Below, piece by piece: positions 16,499 through 24,893 of a stretch of 64,000 nt of DNA (position 1 is its first letter; each line of letters begins with the position of its first letter). The stretch spans positions 186,001-250,000 of the forward strand of contig NZ_JAJVKV010000013.1 of assembly GCF_024198175.1 (NCBI RefSeq). The letters run 5' to 3'. This DNA comes from Pyxidicoccus xibeiensis. Its GTDB lineage: Bacteria; Myxococcota; Myxococcia; Myxococcales; Myxococcaceae. Position numbers and translations under genes: made by a program. The notes under the pieces were generated by a model. The model was not told where the DNA came from. It made no database searches and was given only the letters and a program-made list of their open reading frames with translations.

Positions 16499-17630
16499 GG
16501 GCCCCCTCCGCGCTCGCGTACGTGCCCAGCACGCGCAGCGACGAGGTCAGCGGCCGGATGTCGTCCAGCGCCGCCGTCACCGCCGCGGAGGCCGCGTGGC
16601 CCTCCACGTCCAGGTAGAAGCGGTACTGCCACGGCTGCCCGGGGATGGGCCGCGACTCCAGCTTGCTCAGGTTCACCCCGCGCAGGATGAGCCGCTGGAG
16701 CATCTCACCCAGCGTCCCCGGCTTGTGCTCCAGCACCACCAGCAGCGACGTCTTGCACGGCACGCCCGGCGCCAGCGGCGTGGGCTCGCGGCCCACCTCC
16801 ACGAAGCGCGTGTAGTCCGACGCGGGCTGCAGGTCGCGGGCGAGCACCTCCAGGCCGAAGCGCTGCGCCGCCGTCTCGCTGGCGATGGCCGCCACCGCCG
16901 GGTCGTTCCGCTCGCGCACCTTCTGCGCCGCGCCGCCGGTGTCCACGTCCGGCACCATGCGCGCCCACGGCACCTTCGCGCGGAGGAACGTCTCGCACTG
17001 GGCCAGCGCCTGCGGGTGGGAGAGCACCTCGCGCAGCCCCTCCAGCTTCGCGCCCGGCAGCCCCAGCAGCCGGTGGTCCACCTGGCTCACCAGCTCCGCG
17101 GTGATGACCACGCCGCCCTCGGCGAGCAGGTCGTACGTCTCGTTCATGCTGCCAGCGGTGGTGTTCTCGATTGGCAGCAGCACCAGGTCCTGCTCGCCCC
17201 GGCGCAGGGCGTCCATCGCCTCGCGGGCATGGTCGAAGCCGGTGAGCAGCACGCCCCCGGGGCGGTTGCCGTAGCGGCGGCGCGCGGCCAGGTGGCTGTA
17301 GGAGCCCTCGACGCCCGGGTACGCCACGCGCAGGGGCGTGGTGTCCTGCCGCTGCACCAGGGCCTGCTGCCGCGCCACCGACATGTCGATGAAGAGGCGC
17401 CAGATGCGCTCCACCTCGTGCGGATCCAACCCATGCTCCGCGGCCCGGGTGCGGATGCGGCGCAGGAGCAGGTCCTCACGGCGCTGGTCCCGAAAGGGCG
17501 CCGCCGCGGCCAGCTTCGCCCGCGCCACGTCGTCCGCCAGGTCCATGCGGCGGCGGAGGGCATCGAGGATCTCCTCGTCGATGCTCTCGATGGCGATGCG
17601 CACTGCCTCCAGGTCGGGGATGGTCGTCAT
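16491..17630 (-). CDS. pheA: Bifunctional chorismate mutase / prephenate dehydratase (P-protein)
   Basis: A 379-residue protein. Residues about 5-95 form an AroQ chorismate mutase (IDEEILDALRRRMDLADDVARAK). Residues about 98-280 form prephenate dehydratase with YPGVEGSYSHLA, LPIENTTAGS, LSHPQALAQC and the Thr-Arg-Phe motif in DYTRFVEVG. A C-terminal ACT domain has EHKPGTLGEMLQ and LESRP. It commits chorismate to phenylalanine. Its ATG overlaps the stop of the upstream GNAT gene by 4 bases and its end overlaps the second dehydratase, so the three genes form one operon. Confidence 0.95.
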   Translation of the reverse strand: MTTIPDLEAVRIAIESIDEEILDALRRRMDLADDVARAKLAAAAPFRDQRREDLLLRRIRTRAAEHGLDPHEVERIWRLFIDMSVARQQALVQRQDTTPLRVAYPGVEGSYSHLAARRRYGNRPGGVLLTGFDHAREAMDALRRGEQDLVLLPIENTTAGSMNETYDLLAEGGVVITAELVSQVDHRLLGLPGAKLEGLREVLSHPQALAQCETFLRAKVPWARMVPDVDTGGAAQKVRERNDPAVAAIASETAAQRFGLEVLARDLQPASDYTRFVEVGREPTPLAPGVPCKTSLLVVLEHKPGTLGEMLQRLILRGVNLSKLESRPIPGQPWQYRFYLDVEGHAASAAVTAALDDIRPLTSSLRVLGTYASAEGAHG

Positions 17631-18088
17631 CGGGAGGCCTCGAGGCCGCGCCACATGAAGTGGTGGGGGCCGATGCCGGGGAGCTCGAAGGTGTCTCCCT
17701 TCTGGGAGAAGCCGAGCGAGCGGTAGAAGCCCGACGCCGTCGTCCGGGCGTTGCACCACACCTGGGTGCCTCCCTGGACGGTGGCGTGCTCCAGACAGGC
17801 CCGGAGGAGGGCGGCCCCGTACCCGTGGCCCTGGAGCGACTTGTCCACGGCCATGCCCCGCAGGCGCCAGGCCGTGGTGGTCCTCAGGGAGTCCGGGGGC
17901 GGCTCCCGGTAGAGCGAGGCCACCCCGACGAGGCGGCCCCCCACCGCGTAGACGCCCAGGTGGAGGGTGTCCGCATCGTCATCTCCCGGATAGACGACCG
18001 TCTGCGGGGGCTGGTTCGGGCGGAGGACGGCCTGGCGAAGACCGCGAGTCGCGGCGGCGGGAATCCGGCGGATTTCAGAAACACTCAC
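17627..18088 (-). CDS. GNAT-family N-acetyltransferase
   Basis: About 153 residues from the GTG at 18088, or 166 from an in-frame ATG at 18127. The GNAT core is recognisable: GRLVGVASLYRE, the acetyl-CoA loop region WRLRGMAVDKSLQGHGYGAALL and the closing GFYRSLGFS strand. The substrate is unknown; amino acid or antibiotic-like amines are typical for such stand-alone members. It is the first gene of the operon with pheA (4-base overlap). The GTG start leaves room for a promoter between it and the divergent sigma-factor gene. Confidence 0.85.
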   Translation of the reverse strand: MSVSEIRRIPAAATRGLRQAVLRPNQPPQTVVYPGDDDADTLHLGVYAVGGRLVGVASLYREPPPDSLRTTTAWRLRGMAVDKSLQGHGYGAALLRACLEHATVQGGTQVWCNARTTASGFYRSLGFSQKGDTFELPGIGPHHFMWRGLEASR

Positions 18089-18159
18089 GGGTCGAGTATG
18101 CCGATTTTCCCACCCGCGCGTCCTCATTCACGTGGAAGCTGATGGGAGGTTGTTTCACC

Positions 18160-18714
18160 GTGAAGGGCACCGCCATCCTGGACGAGCCTCGAAGCCCGCC
18201 GCGAGCCACGGCCGCGCTGGATTTCGACGTGCTCCTGGAGGCGGAGCAGGGTGGGCTGCTGCGGCTCGCCCGGCGGCTGGTCTGGGACGGCGAGGAGGCG
18301 AGGGACCTGGTGCAGGCCACCCTCGCGGATGCGTACGAGAAGCGACACACGCTGAGGGACGCCACCGCGGCGCCCGCGTGGCTGCGCAGCATCCTGGTGT
18401 CCCGCGCCATGAGCCACCTTCGCCGGCGGCGTGTCTGGAACGTGGTGCGCGAGGCGCTGGACTTCGGCCCCGCGCCGGTGCCCTCTCCGGAGGAGCACTT
18501 CGTCGGCGCCGAGCGCTGGCTCGGCTTCGGCCGCGCGCTGCGGGCGCTCCCGACGCAGCAGGCCACCGCCTTCACCCTCCGCTACCTGGAGGGCCTCGAG
18601 CTGGACGCCATCGCCGAGGCCATGCGCATCGGCCGCGGCACCGTCCGCATCCACCTCTACCGCGCCCTCAAGAAGCTCAAGGCCGCTGACGCCCTGGAAG
18701 GAGACACCCCATGA
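18160..18714 (+). CDS. ECF-type RNA polymerase sigma factor
   Basis: About 184 residues. Region 2 spans roughly residues 25-95 (LLRLARRLVWDGEEARDLVQ, then the helix ending in the basic SHLRRRRVW). Region 4 spans about 125-178 (ATAFTLRYLEGLELDAIAEA, then GTVRIHLYRALKKLK). No region 1.1 or 3 is present, as expected for an ECF factor. GGGAGG at 18144-18149, ten bases upstream, selects the GTG at 18160 rather than the ATG at 18142 that overlaps this site. The stop overlaps the next gene, which encodes a zinc-binding anti-sigma factor, so the pair should form a regulated module. Confidence 0.92.
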   Translation: MKGTAILDEPRSPPRATAALDFDVLLEAEQGGLLRLARRLVWDGEEARDLVQATLADAYEKRHTLRDATAAPAWLRSILVSRAMSHLRRRRVWNVVREALDFGPAPVPSPEEHFVGAERWLGFGRALRALPTQQATAFTLRYLEGLELDAIAEAMRIGRGTVRIHLYRALKKLKAADALEGDTP

Positions 18715-19328
18715 GATGCCACGACGCGGCCGCTGCCCTCGTGGAAGCGCCTGCGCGCCTGACGCCGGAGCTCCAGGCCCACCTGGCGCACTGCGAGGAC
18801 TGCCGCACCCTGGCAGCCCTGCACGCGTCCGCCGCCGCGCTGCGCCTGCCCCAGCCGCCCGAGCTGCCCACCATCCCCCGCGAAGCCGTGTTGCGGGAGG
18901 TGCGCCGCCGCGTCATCCGCCGCCGCGCCTCCGCCGGCGCCGTGGCGTCCCTCGGGCTGGCGGCGCTGGTGCTGTGGCTGCGGCCCGCCGCCGCGCCCGA
19001 GCAGGACCCGCATCATTATATAGGCGAAGCACCCATGCCCCAGGCCGAGCTGGGGCTGACTCGCGAGCCTCGCGAGGACGTGCTGCCGACGCATCTGGAG
19101 GAGGACTCCGCCGCCGTGGCCGTGCAGCACGCCGCCGAGCGGGGCTCCCTCATGCAGCTGATGGGCGAGGTGCGCGGCTTCACCCGCCGCGACCTGGTGG
19201 TGCACGACGAGACGTACCGGCCGTTCGGCACGCTCGCCGCGTGGCTGCGCCCTCCCGATTCCCGCGCGCTGGAAGCCCCGCCGTTCCGAACGGCGGTCAT
19301 TCCTCTCTACCCAGTGGAGTCCTTGTGA
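18711..19328 (+). CDS. Membrane anti-sigma factor with zinc-finger (ZAS) domain
   Basis: A 205-residue protein. The ZAS motif H24-x3-C28-x2-C31 lies in the N-terminal cytoplasmic part. A single transmembrane segment (about residues 75-92) is followed by a periplasmic domain ending in a beta-rich part. This is the usual layout of anti-sigma factors that hold an ECF sigma at the membrane until an envelope signal triggers their cleavage. Overlaps: 4 bases with the sigma gene upstream, and TGATG with the next gene. Confidence 0.9.
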   Translation: MRCHDAAAALVEAPARLTPELQAHLAHCEDCRTLAALHASAAALRLPQPPELPTIPREAVLREVRRRVIRRRASAGAVASLGLAALVLWLRPAAAPEQDPHHYIGEAPMPQAELGLTREPREDVLPTHLEEDSAAVAVQHAAERGSLMQLMGEVRGFTRRDLVVHDETYRPFGTLAAWLRPPDSRALEAPPFRTAVIPLYPVESL

Positions 19329-19915
19329 TGAAGACCCGATTCCAGAGGCTGTTGAGCACCACCGTGGCCGCGCTGCTGCTGACCACCCCCGCGCTGGCCC
19401 AGGAGGACGAGGAGGGCAACGTCCTCATCCACTCCAACGGGCCCGTCATCTCGGCGACGCGCTCGGGCCAGCCGATGATGATGCGCGTGGGGCCGCTGCC
19501 GGCGCCCACCAATGGCATTCCGCCGCACCTGGTGGAGAAGCTGGGCATCCCCCGCGACGTGGCGCAGCGGGCCCAGGACCTGAGCTTCGAGTCCAACGAG
19601 GCCCTCATTCCCCTGGAGGCCGACCTGAAGCGGGCGCAGCTGCGCCTGGAGCGGCTGCTGAGCGCGCCGTCACCGGACGAGAGCGGCATCCTCAAGCAGG
19701 TGGAGGAGGTGGGCCGCGCGGAGACGGCGGTGCGCCGCAACCGCGTGGGGCTGATGGTGCAGATCAAGAAGCTGCTCGGGCCGGACCTCTGGCAGAAGCT
19801 GGAGGCGGAGATGGGGCCGATGCACTTCGAGAAGCACATCAAGATCCACCGGGGCCTCCCGGGCACCGCCGCCGAGCCGGCGCGCCCTGGCACCCCGGCG
19901 CCCCGTAAGCCGTAG
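19328..19915 (+). CDS. Periplasmic Spy/CpxP-like (heavy-metal resistor type) protein
   Basis: A 195-residue secreted protein with a clear signal peptide (cleavage after ALA near residue 24). The middle region is helical with LEADLKRAQLRLERLL and a long amphipathic stretch to LLGPDLWQKLE, the pattern of periplasmic Spy/CpxP/ZraP-type sensors. A Pro-rich tail follows. It is the third gene of the sigma/anti-sigma operon and may report envelope stress to the anti-sigma factor. That role is inferred from the layout of comparable operons. Confidence 0.72.
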   Translation: MKTRFQRLLSTTVAALLLTTPALAQEDEEGNVLIHSNGPVISATRSGQPMMMRVGPLPAPTNGIPPHLVEKLGIPRDVAQRAQDLSFESNEALIPLEADLKRAQLRLERLLSAPSPDESGILKQVEEVGRAETAVRRNRVGLMVQIKKLLGPDLWQKLEAEMGPMHFEKHIKIHRGLPGTAAEPARPGTPAPRKP

Positions 19916-19987
19916 CGTTCCGGTTTCGGACAGAGGCGGGCCCGGAGGTCGGGGCTCCGTGCCGCTGGCCCGCCTATCCTGGTGTTC

Positions 19988-21469
19988 ATGGCCAACACTC
20001 CGGACCGTGAGCGCCAGCTCGAGGAGGACGCCGCCCAGCTCCAGCGGCTGGGGTACGCGCAGCAGCTGCTGCGCGACATGGGCGGCTTCTCCAACTTCGC
20101 CGTCTCCTTCTCCATCATCTCCATCCTCACCGGAGCGGTGACGCTGTATGGCCACGGGCTGCGCTTCGGCGGACCCTTCGTCATGGGGGTGGGCTGGCCG
20201 CTGGTGGCGCTGTTGACGCTGGCGGTGGCGGCGAGCCTCGCGCAGCTCGCCTCGTCCTTCCCCACGGCCGGCGCGCTCTACCACTGGTCGGCGATGCTCG
20301 GCGGGCCGCGGGTGGGCTTCTTCACCGCGTGGCTCAACACCGTGGGGCAGTTCGCGATTACGGCGGGCATCGACTACGGCCTGGCGGAGTTCCTCGCGGA
20401 CATGCTGGGCCTGCCTCGCGAGCGCGGCGCCGTGCTGCCGCTCTACGCCGCCATCCTCGTGTCCCACGCGGTGCTCAACCACGTGGGCGTGCGGGTGGTG
20501 GCCTGGCTCAACGACTTCTCCGCCTGGTACCATCTGGCCGGCGTGGCGGTGCTCATCGGCGCGCTGGTGGCCCTGGCGCCGATGAAGGAGCCGGCGTTCC
20601 TCCTCACGCGCTTCAGCAGCGAGAACCCCTGGTACCTGTACGGCTTCCTCATCGGCCTGCTCCAGGCGCAGTGGACCTTCACGGGCTACGACGCCAGCGC
20701 CCACATCTCCGAGGAGACGAGAGACCCGACGCGCAACGCGCCCTGGGGCATCTTCCTGTCCGTGGCCGTCAGCGCCGTGGTGGGGTACGTGCTGCTGGGC
20801 GCGGTGACGCTGGCGATCCAGGACCTGCCGGCCGCGGCGGCGGCCCCCAACCCGTTCCTGTACGTGCTGACGACGGCGCTGGGCCCGACGGTGGGTGGCG
20901 CGCTGGTGTGGGTGGCCATCTGTGCCATGTGGTTCTGCGGGCTGTCGTCGGTGACGTCCAACTCGCGCATGCTGTTCGCCTTCGCGCGGGACAACGGGCT
21001 GCCGGGCTCGCGGTGGTTGAAGCACGTGTCCCCGCGCTTCAAGACGCCGTCCGTGGCGGTATGGGTGTCCGTGGCGGCGGCGCTGGTGGTGGCGCTCTGG
21101 GCCGAGGCGTACGCGGCCATGGTGGCGCTGAGCACGCTGGCGCTCTACGCGTCGTATGCGCTGCCCATCTGGGTGGGGTGGCGGGCACGGCGCTCGGGGA
21201 CGTGGTCGCACCGGGGGCCGTGGGACCTGGGCCGCGCGTCGCCCTTCATCAACGGGGTGGCGCTGGTCTGGTGCGCGGCCATCATGGTGCTCTTCGTGCT
21301 GCCGCCCAACCAGCTCGCCGGCTACACGTTCGCCGGCGCGCTGGTGCTGCTGGCCCTCTACTGGCTGCTGGCGCAGCGGCACACCTTCACGGGGCCCAAG
21401 GTGACGCTGCTGCGGGGGCCGGACCCGCTGGCTACTTCGGAAGCGCGGTCTTCCCCATCTTCAGGATGA
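19988..21469 (+). CDS. APC-superfamily amino acid permease
   Basis: A 493-residue polytopic membrane protein with about 12 hydrophobic segments. The first begins with the FSNFAVSFSIISILTG signature of the amino acid/choline (GABA permease-like) APC branch. Another family motif is FTGYDASAHISEET in the middle of the protein. The ATG at 19988 follows an in-frame GTG at 19982; either could be used. Its last 38 bases overlap, antisense, the end of the EVE-domain gene. Probable secondary transport of an amino acid or amine; substrate unknown. Confidence 0.92.
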   Translation: MANTPDRERQLEEDAAQLQRLGYAQQLLRDMGGFSNFAVSFSIISILTGAVTLYGHGLRFGGPFVMGVGWPLVALLTLAVAASLAQLASSFPTAGALYHWSAMLGGPRVGFFTAWLNTVGQFAITAGIDYGLAEFLADMLGLPRERGAVLPLYAAILVSHAVLNHVGVRVVAWLNDFSAWYHLAGVAVLIGALVALAPMKEPAFLLTRFSSENPWYLYGFLIGLLQAQWTFTGYDASAHISEETRDPTRNAPWGIFLSVAVSAVVGYVLLGAVTLAIQDLPAAAAAPNPFLYVLTTALGPTVGGALVWVAICAMWFCGLSSVTSNSRMLFAFARDNGLPGSRWLKHVSPRFKTPSVAVWVSVAAALVVALWAEAYAAMVALSTLALYASYALPIWVGWRARRSGTWSHRGPWDLGRASPFINGVALVWCAAIMVLFVLPPNQLAGYTFAGALVLLALYWLLAQRHTFTGPKVTLLRGPDPLATSEARSSPSSG

Positions 21470-21860
21470 GCTTGAAGTGGGGCGCGGTGACGGGCACCAC
21501 GCTGATGCGGCTGCGGGTGATGAGCTGCATGTCCTTCAGCGCCTCGGTGTCCTTGATGGTGGCCAGCTCTACCGGCTGCTTCAGCGGGAGGAAGGGGCCC
21601 ACGTGCACCGCGGCCCAGTCCTCGTCGGGCGCGGTGGAGTCCGGGCCGGGTGGGGTGAGGACCTTCGCCACGGCCACCACGGCCTTGCCCTCGTTGGAGT
21701 GGTAGTAGAGGCACAGGTCGCCGGGCTTCATCGCCCGGAGGTTGTTGCGCGCCTCGTAGTTGCGCACGCCGGTCCACTCCGTCTTCCCGTCCTTCTCGAG
21801 CTGCGTGTACGGGTAGACGGAGGGCTCGCTCTTGATGAGCCAGTACTGGGGTTTCGCCAT
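21432..21860 (-). CDS. EVE-domain protein (Thy28-like)
   Basis: A 142-residue protein comprising a whole EVE domain: KPQYWLIKSEPSVYPYTQLE at its start, WTGVRNYEARNNLR, and GDLCLYYHSNEGKAVVAVAKV. EVE domains are PUA-like folds that read modified bases in DNA or RNA, and their aromatic cage residues (W, Y) are present here. The frame is open upstream to 21935 but the family sequence begins at the ATG at 21860. The gene's end overlaps the convergent permease gene by 38 bases. No modification enzyme lies next to it. Confidence 0.92.
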   Translation of the reverse strand: MAKPQYWLIKSEPSVYPYTQLEKDGKTEWTGVRNYEARNNLRAMKPGDLCLYYHSNEGKAVVAVAKVLTPPGPDSTAPDEDWAAVHVGPFLPLKQPVELATIKDTEALKDMQLITRSRISVVPVTAPHFKLILKMGKTALPK

Positions 21861-21935
21861 GGCGGCGGATGCTACCTCCCTGGTGCGCCGCCGCGACGGT
21901 AACGTTGGAGGATGGTGCGCAGCGCAGCCCTTCAT

Positions 21936-23103
21936 TCATGACGTGGCAGGGGCCTGCGGCATCCGGGAGGCCCCGCGCCCTCCCGGGGCCATGGCATGCA
22001 GGAACGTGGCGAGCGACCTGACTCCAGTGCGCTGCCTGCCACGTCGCCCGGCAACGGCCTCCCGGGTGAGGTGTCCCCGTTCCGGCAGGGCCGCATCGAT
22101 GACCGCGACGGGGTCTGGCGTGCATCGAGCGCCCGAATGCCGGAGCCTCGTGAGCTGGTGCGAGGGCCACTTCCTCCGTCATGGCTTCGGACCGCGTCGC
22201 GCCCACACCCGCAGGTGAATCACTCAACACGTGCAGCCCTGGGGCTTCGCGCGTCGCAGTTGCCGGAGTACCGCCCTCCACCATGGCGAGGGGACGCTTC
22301 GTTTCCACGGGCGGAGCGCCTGGCCGAGGCTCCTCCGCGCCCTCATCTATTGCCGCCGCCGCGCCACTATCGGGCGCCTCATCCGGGGCCTTCTCGCCAT
22401 CTGGAGGCGGATTCGCCTCCGCACCATCATCCATTGCCGCCGCGGCACTGTCGGGCGCCTCATCCGGGACCTTCTCGCCTTCAGGAGGCGGCACTCCGCC
22501 AGACCCCCGGGGCGCCGACTTCTCCCCGGGCCCGAGCGCCCGCCAGAGCGCCTCCGCCGACGCGAGCACGTCCTCCTCCGTGACTGCGCCTTCCCACCTC
22601 GCCGCCACCCGCCCCAGCTCCGCCAGCGCGCCCCACACCAGGCACGTCCTCGCCATCGCGGACCCCGGCTCCAGCGCTCCGTCACGCTCCGCCTGGCTGA
22701 CGATCTCGCGAATCAGGTCCCGCACCCGCCAGCCTCGCTCGTCGTCAGGCCCCGCCTCCGGGTGGACGTGCAGGAAGACGAAGCTGAAGACGCCGGGCGT
22801 CCGCAACGCGTAGTTGGCCAGCAGCCGCCAGAGGGCGAAGAAGCCCTCGCGGAAGCCCGCGCCCTCGTCCGTGCTGGCCATCTGGAACTCGTAGCGCGCA
22901 TACCGGCACAGCTCGTCCTCGGAGAAGTCGCGAATGGCCAGCGCACAGCCGCGCTTGCTGCCGTAGCGCCGGTACAGCGAGCCCACCGACATGCGCATCA
23001 CCCGCGCCAGCTCCGCGGCCGGGGTGTTGTCGTAGCCGCGCTGCGCCATCACCGCCGCCGCCTCCTCCATCCGCGTGGCCACGAACTGCTGGTACAGCTC
23101 CAT
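21936..23103 (-). CDS. TetR-family regulator 1 with disordered tail; 3' end uncertain, probable frameshift
   Basis: The N-terminal 190 residues are a TetR repressor. The helix-turn-helix lies at about 20-50 (NTPAAELARVMRMSVGSLYR), with a ligand domain behind it. A Pro/Glu/Ala-rich tail with a 27-residue repeat follows. No stop occurs in this frame until 21358, beyond the entire EVE gene, so the true end is unclear. A shift into the frame below 22181 would end at 21936; that end is used here provisionally. ATG 23103 aligns exactly with the start of the paralogue at 40977; ATG 23109 is an alternative. A perfect palindrome sits 34 bases upstream. TetR confidence is high, the 3' half low. Confidence 0.75.
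22329..22491. repeat. Tandem imperfect 81-82-bp repeat inside TetR 1 tail
   Basis: Two adjacent copies (22329-22410 and 22411-22491), each ending in GGAGGCGG on the + strand and sharing GGGCGCCTCATCCGGG. Each encodes about 27 residues of the type DEAPDS..AAA.D.GAE..PPP.GEK on the minus strand. The tail therefore grew by duplication of a low-complexity unit. Confidence 0.8.
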
Positions 23104-23137
23104 GATCATCTGCCCACCCCCGGACCGACCCGCCCGC

Positions 23138-23155
23138 GGAAGGAACGTTCCTTCC
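23138..23155. promoter_or_regulatory. Perfect 18-bp palindrome, probable TetR 1 operator
   Basis: GGAAGGAACGTTCCTTCC is a perfect two-fold palindrome 34 bases upstream of the ATG at 23103. A related palindrome occupies the same position upstream of the paralogous regulator gene at 40977. Flanking bases are also conserved: CCTTCCTACC and TGACA occur 9 bases apart at both sites. This is the expected layout of an autoregulated TetR gene. Confidence 0.7.
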
Positions 23156-23417
23156 GCCAGCACCTTCCTACCGGGTGGGGCTGACATGTCGACGGCGGAC
23201 GACCGGGCAGGTCCGCTGCGGTCCGTGCTGCGTAAGAGGCCGAAAAGCCCGCGAGCGTTCAGGCGATGCGGGCTCCCTCCAAGTCTGGAGTCAAACCCTC
23301 CCGAGAGCCTGCCCACGGGATGCCTCGGACTGCCCCGAGGAGTGGAGCGCTGGCACGGCATGGCCGCACGGTGGTCTGTCCTTCCCGCCCTGGGCTTCAC
23401 CCTGTCAGGCAGGACTC

Positions 23418-23677
23418 ATGCGCGTCTTGCATCAGTCCGGGAACTCCTCCGCATCGCCCCTGGCCGACTTGAGAGTGCTCCCGCCAGATCCGGAACATCT
23501 CACATGGGAGGTCGTGCTCTGGGAGGGGAGGACAGCCACCTCACCTTCGGCATCGATGGGGCGCTGGATACCGCCACCCAGGAGCGCGCACTGGGGCGCA
23601 TTGACGTGGCCCAGCTCAAGCGTGGCTCATCACCGGAGCAATTCTTCGCTGGCAGGGCGACGAAGGAGTCGATGTAG
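23418..23677 (+). pseudogene. Possible frameshifted gene remnant
   Basis: A coding-like stretch begins at ATG 23418 (MRVLHQSGNS) and reads to LTWEVVLWEG. It appears to continue in another frame as EDSHLTFGIDGALDTATQE and ends at a stop at 23675-23677. The change of frame falls in a G-rich run near 23525. No family was recognised. The rest of 23156-24057 contains no gene I can support. This could equally be chance, since long open frames are common at this GC content. Confidence 0.3.
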
Positions 23678-24057
23678 CGGACCCGGTTGATGCTGTGGGA
23701 ACTGCGGACGGGAGCGAAAGTGTGCCGCTGGCGGGCACTTCTATCCCATCGAGCGTGCACTTGCTGGCGTTCTGGGTAGCTCAGTTCACGGTCGCCGTGT
23801 TGCCTTTCTCTCTGACGACGGCTCTGGAGCTTCGTCCTGAGCACTTCCCTGAGGTCGCGAAGGGAGTGCCACCGGCGAAGTCACAGCCAGCCCCGCCGCC
23901 ACCAGGGGCGCTTCGGCACCGCCCTGCTATTGGTGGTCAGACGGATGCAAGGGTGGCGCTGTAGGTTCGCCCCGTCCGGCCGGGATTGCCCGGAGTTGCC
24001 GTGCGGCCCGGCGAGGACTGCGTTACACGGTGCGCCTCAATTCAGGAGTGGAAACGC

Positions 24058-24852
24058 ATGGACCTGGAACTGAAGGACAAGGTTGCGCTGGTGAGTGGCT
24101 CCACGGCGGGCATCGGCCTGGCCATCGCGGAGGCGCTGGCCCGCGAGGGCGCGGAGGTCATCGTCAACGGGCGCACGCAGGAGCGCGTGGACGCGGCGCT
24201 GAAGGAGCTCCGGGGGAAGCAGCCGGGGGCGAAGCTGCGCGGCGTGGCCGGTGATCTGGGGACGCTGGAAGGCGTCAACCGGATGCTGAAGGCGGTGCCC
24301 CGCGTGGACATCCTGGTGAACAACCTGGGCACCTTCGAGCCCCGCCCCTTCGAGGACATCACCGACGAGCAGTGGTTCAACATCTTCGAGGTGAACGTGA
24401 TGAGCGGCGTGCGTCTCAGCCGCCACTACCTCAAGGGCATGCGCGAGAAGAACTGGGGCCGCGTCCTCTTCATCTCCAGCGAGTCCGGCCTCCAGATTCC
24501 GGTGGAGATGGTCCACTACGGCGTCACCAAGACGGCGCAGATTGCCCTGGCCCGAGGCATCGCCGAGGGCACCGCCGGTACCGGCATCACCGTGAACTCC
24601 ATCCTCCCCGGGCCCACGCGCTCTGAAGGGGTGGAGGGGTTCCTCGAGAACCTGGCGCGCCAGCAGGGCGTGGACGTGGCCACCGTGGAGCGCGACTTCT
24701 TCAAGAACGCGCGGCCGTCCTCGCTGCTCCAGCGCTTCGAGACGGTGGAGGAGATTGCCTCCCTGGTCGCCTTCGTCTGCAGCCCGAAGGCCTCGGGCAT
24801 CAGCGGTGCGGCCCTGCGCGTGGACGGCGGCGTGGTGCGCGCCATCGCCTGA
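24058..24852 (+). CDS. Short-chain dehydrogenase/reductase (SDR)
   Basis: A 264-residue classical SDR, cytoplasmic. The cofactor loop SGSTAGIG is at about residues 15-22. NNLG replaces the usual NNAG near 90. The catalytic Ser lies in ISSESG near 142 and Tyr/Lys in YGVTK near 155. LPGPT after the active site and a DGG near the end complete the family pattern. The region around NGRT fits NADP preference. The substrate is unknown. It stands opposite TetR 1 across a 0.95-kb gap and converges on the glycogen debranching gene. Confidence 0.92.
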   Translation: MDLELKDKVALVSGSTAGIGLAIAEALAREGAEVIVNGRTQERVDAALKELRGKQPGAKLRGVAGDLGTLEGVNRMLKAVPRVDILVNNLGTFEPRPFEDITDEQWFNIFEVNVMSGVRLSRHYLKGMREKNWGRVLFISSESGLQIPVEMVHYGVTKTAQIALARGIAEGTAGTGITVNSILPGPTRSEGVEGFLENLARQQGVDVATVERDFFKNARPSSLLQRFETVEEIASLVAFVCSPKASGISGAALRVDGGVVRAIA

Positions 24853-24893
24853 GCCTGACGGCGGCGCGCCCGGAAGCGCCACGTGACGGCGGC

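Noticed and set aside
18142..18159. ATG at 18142 as start of the ECF sigma gene
   Set aside because: The ATG overlaps the ribosome site GGGAGG that correctly spaces the GTG at 18160.
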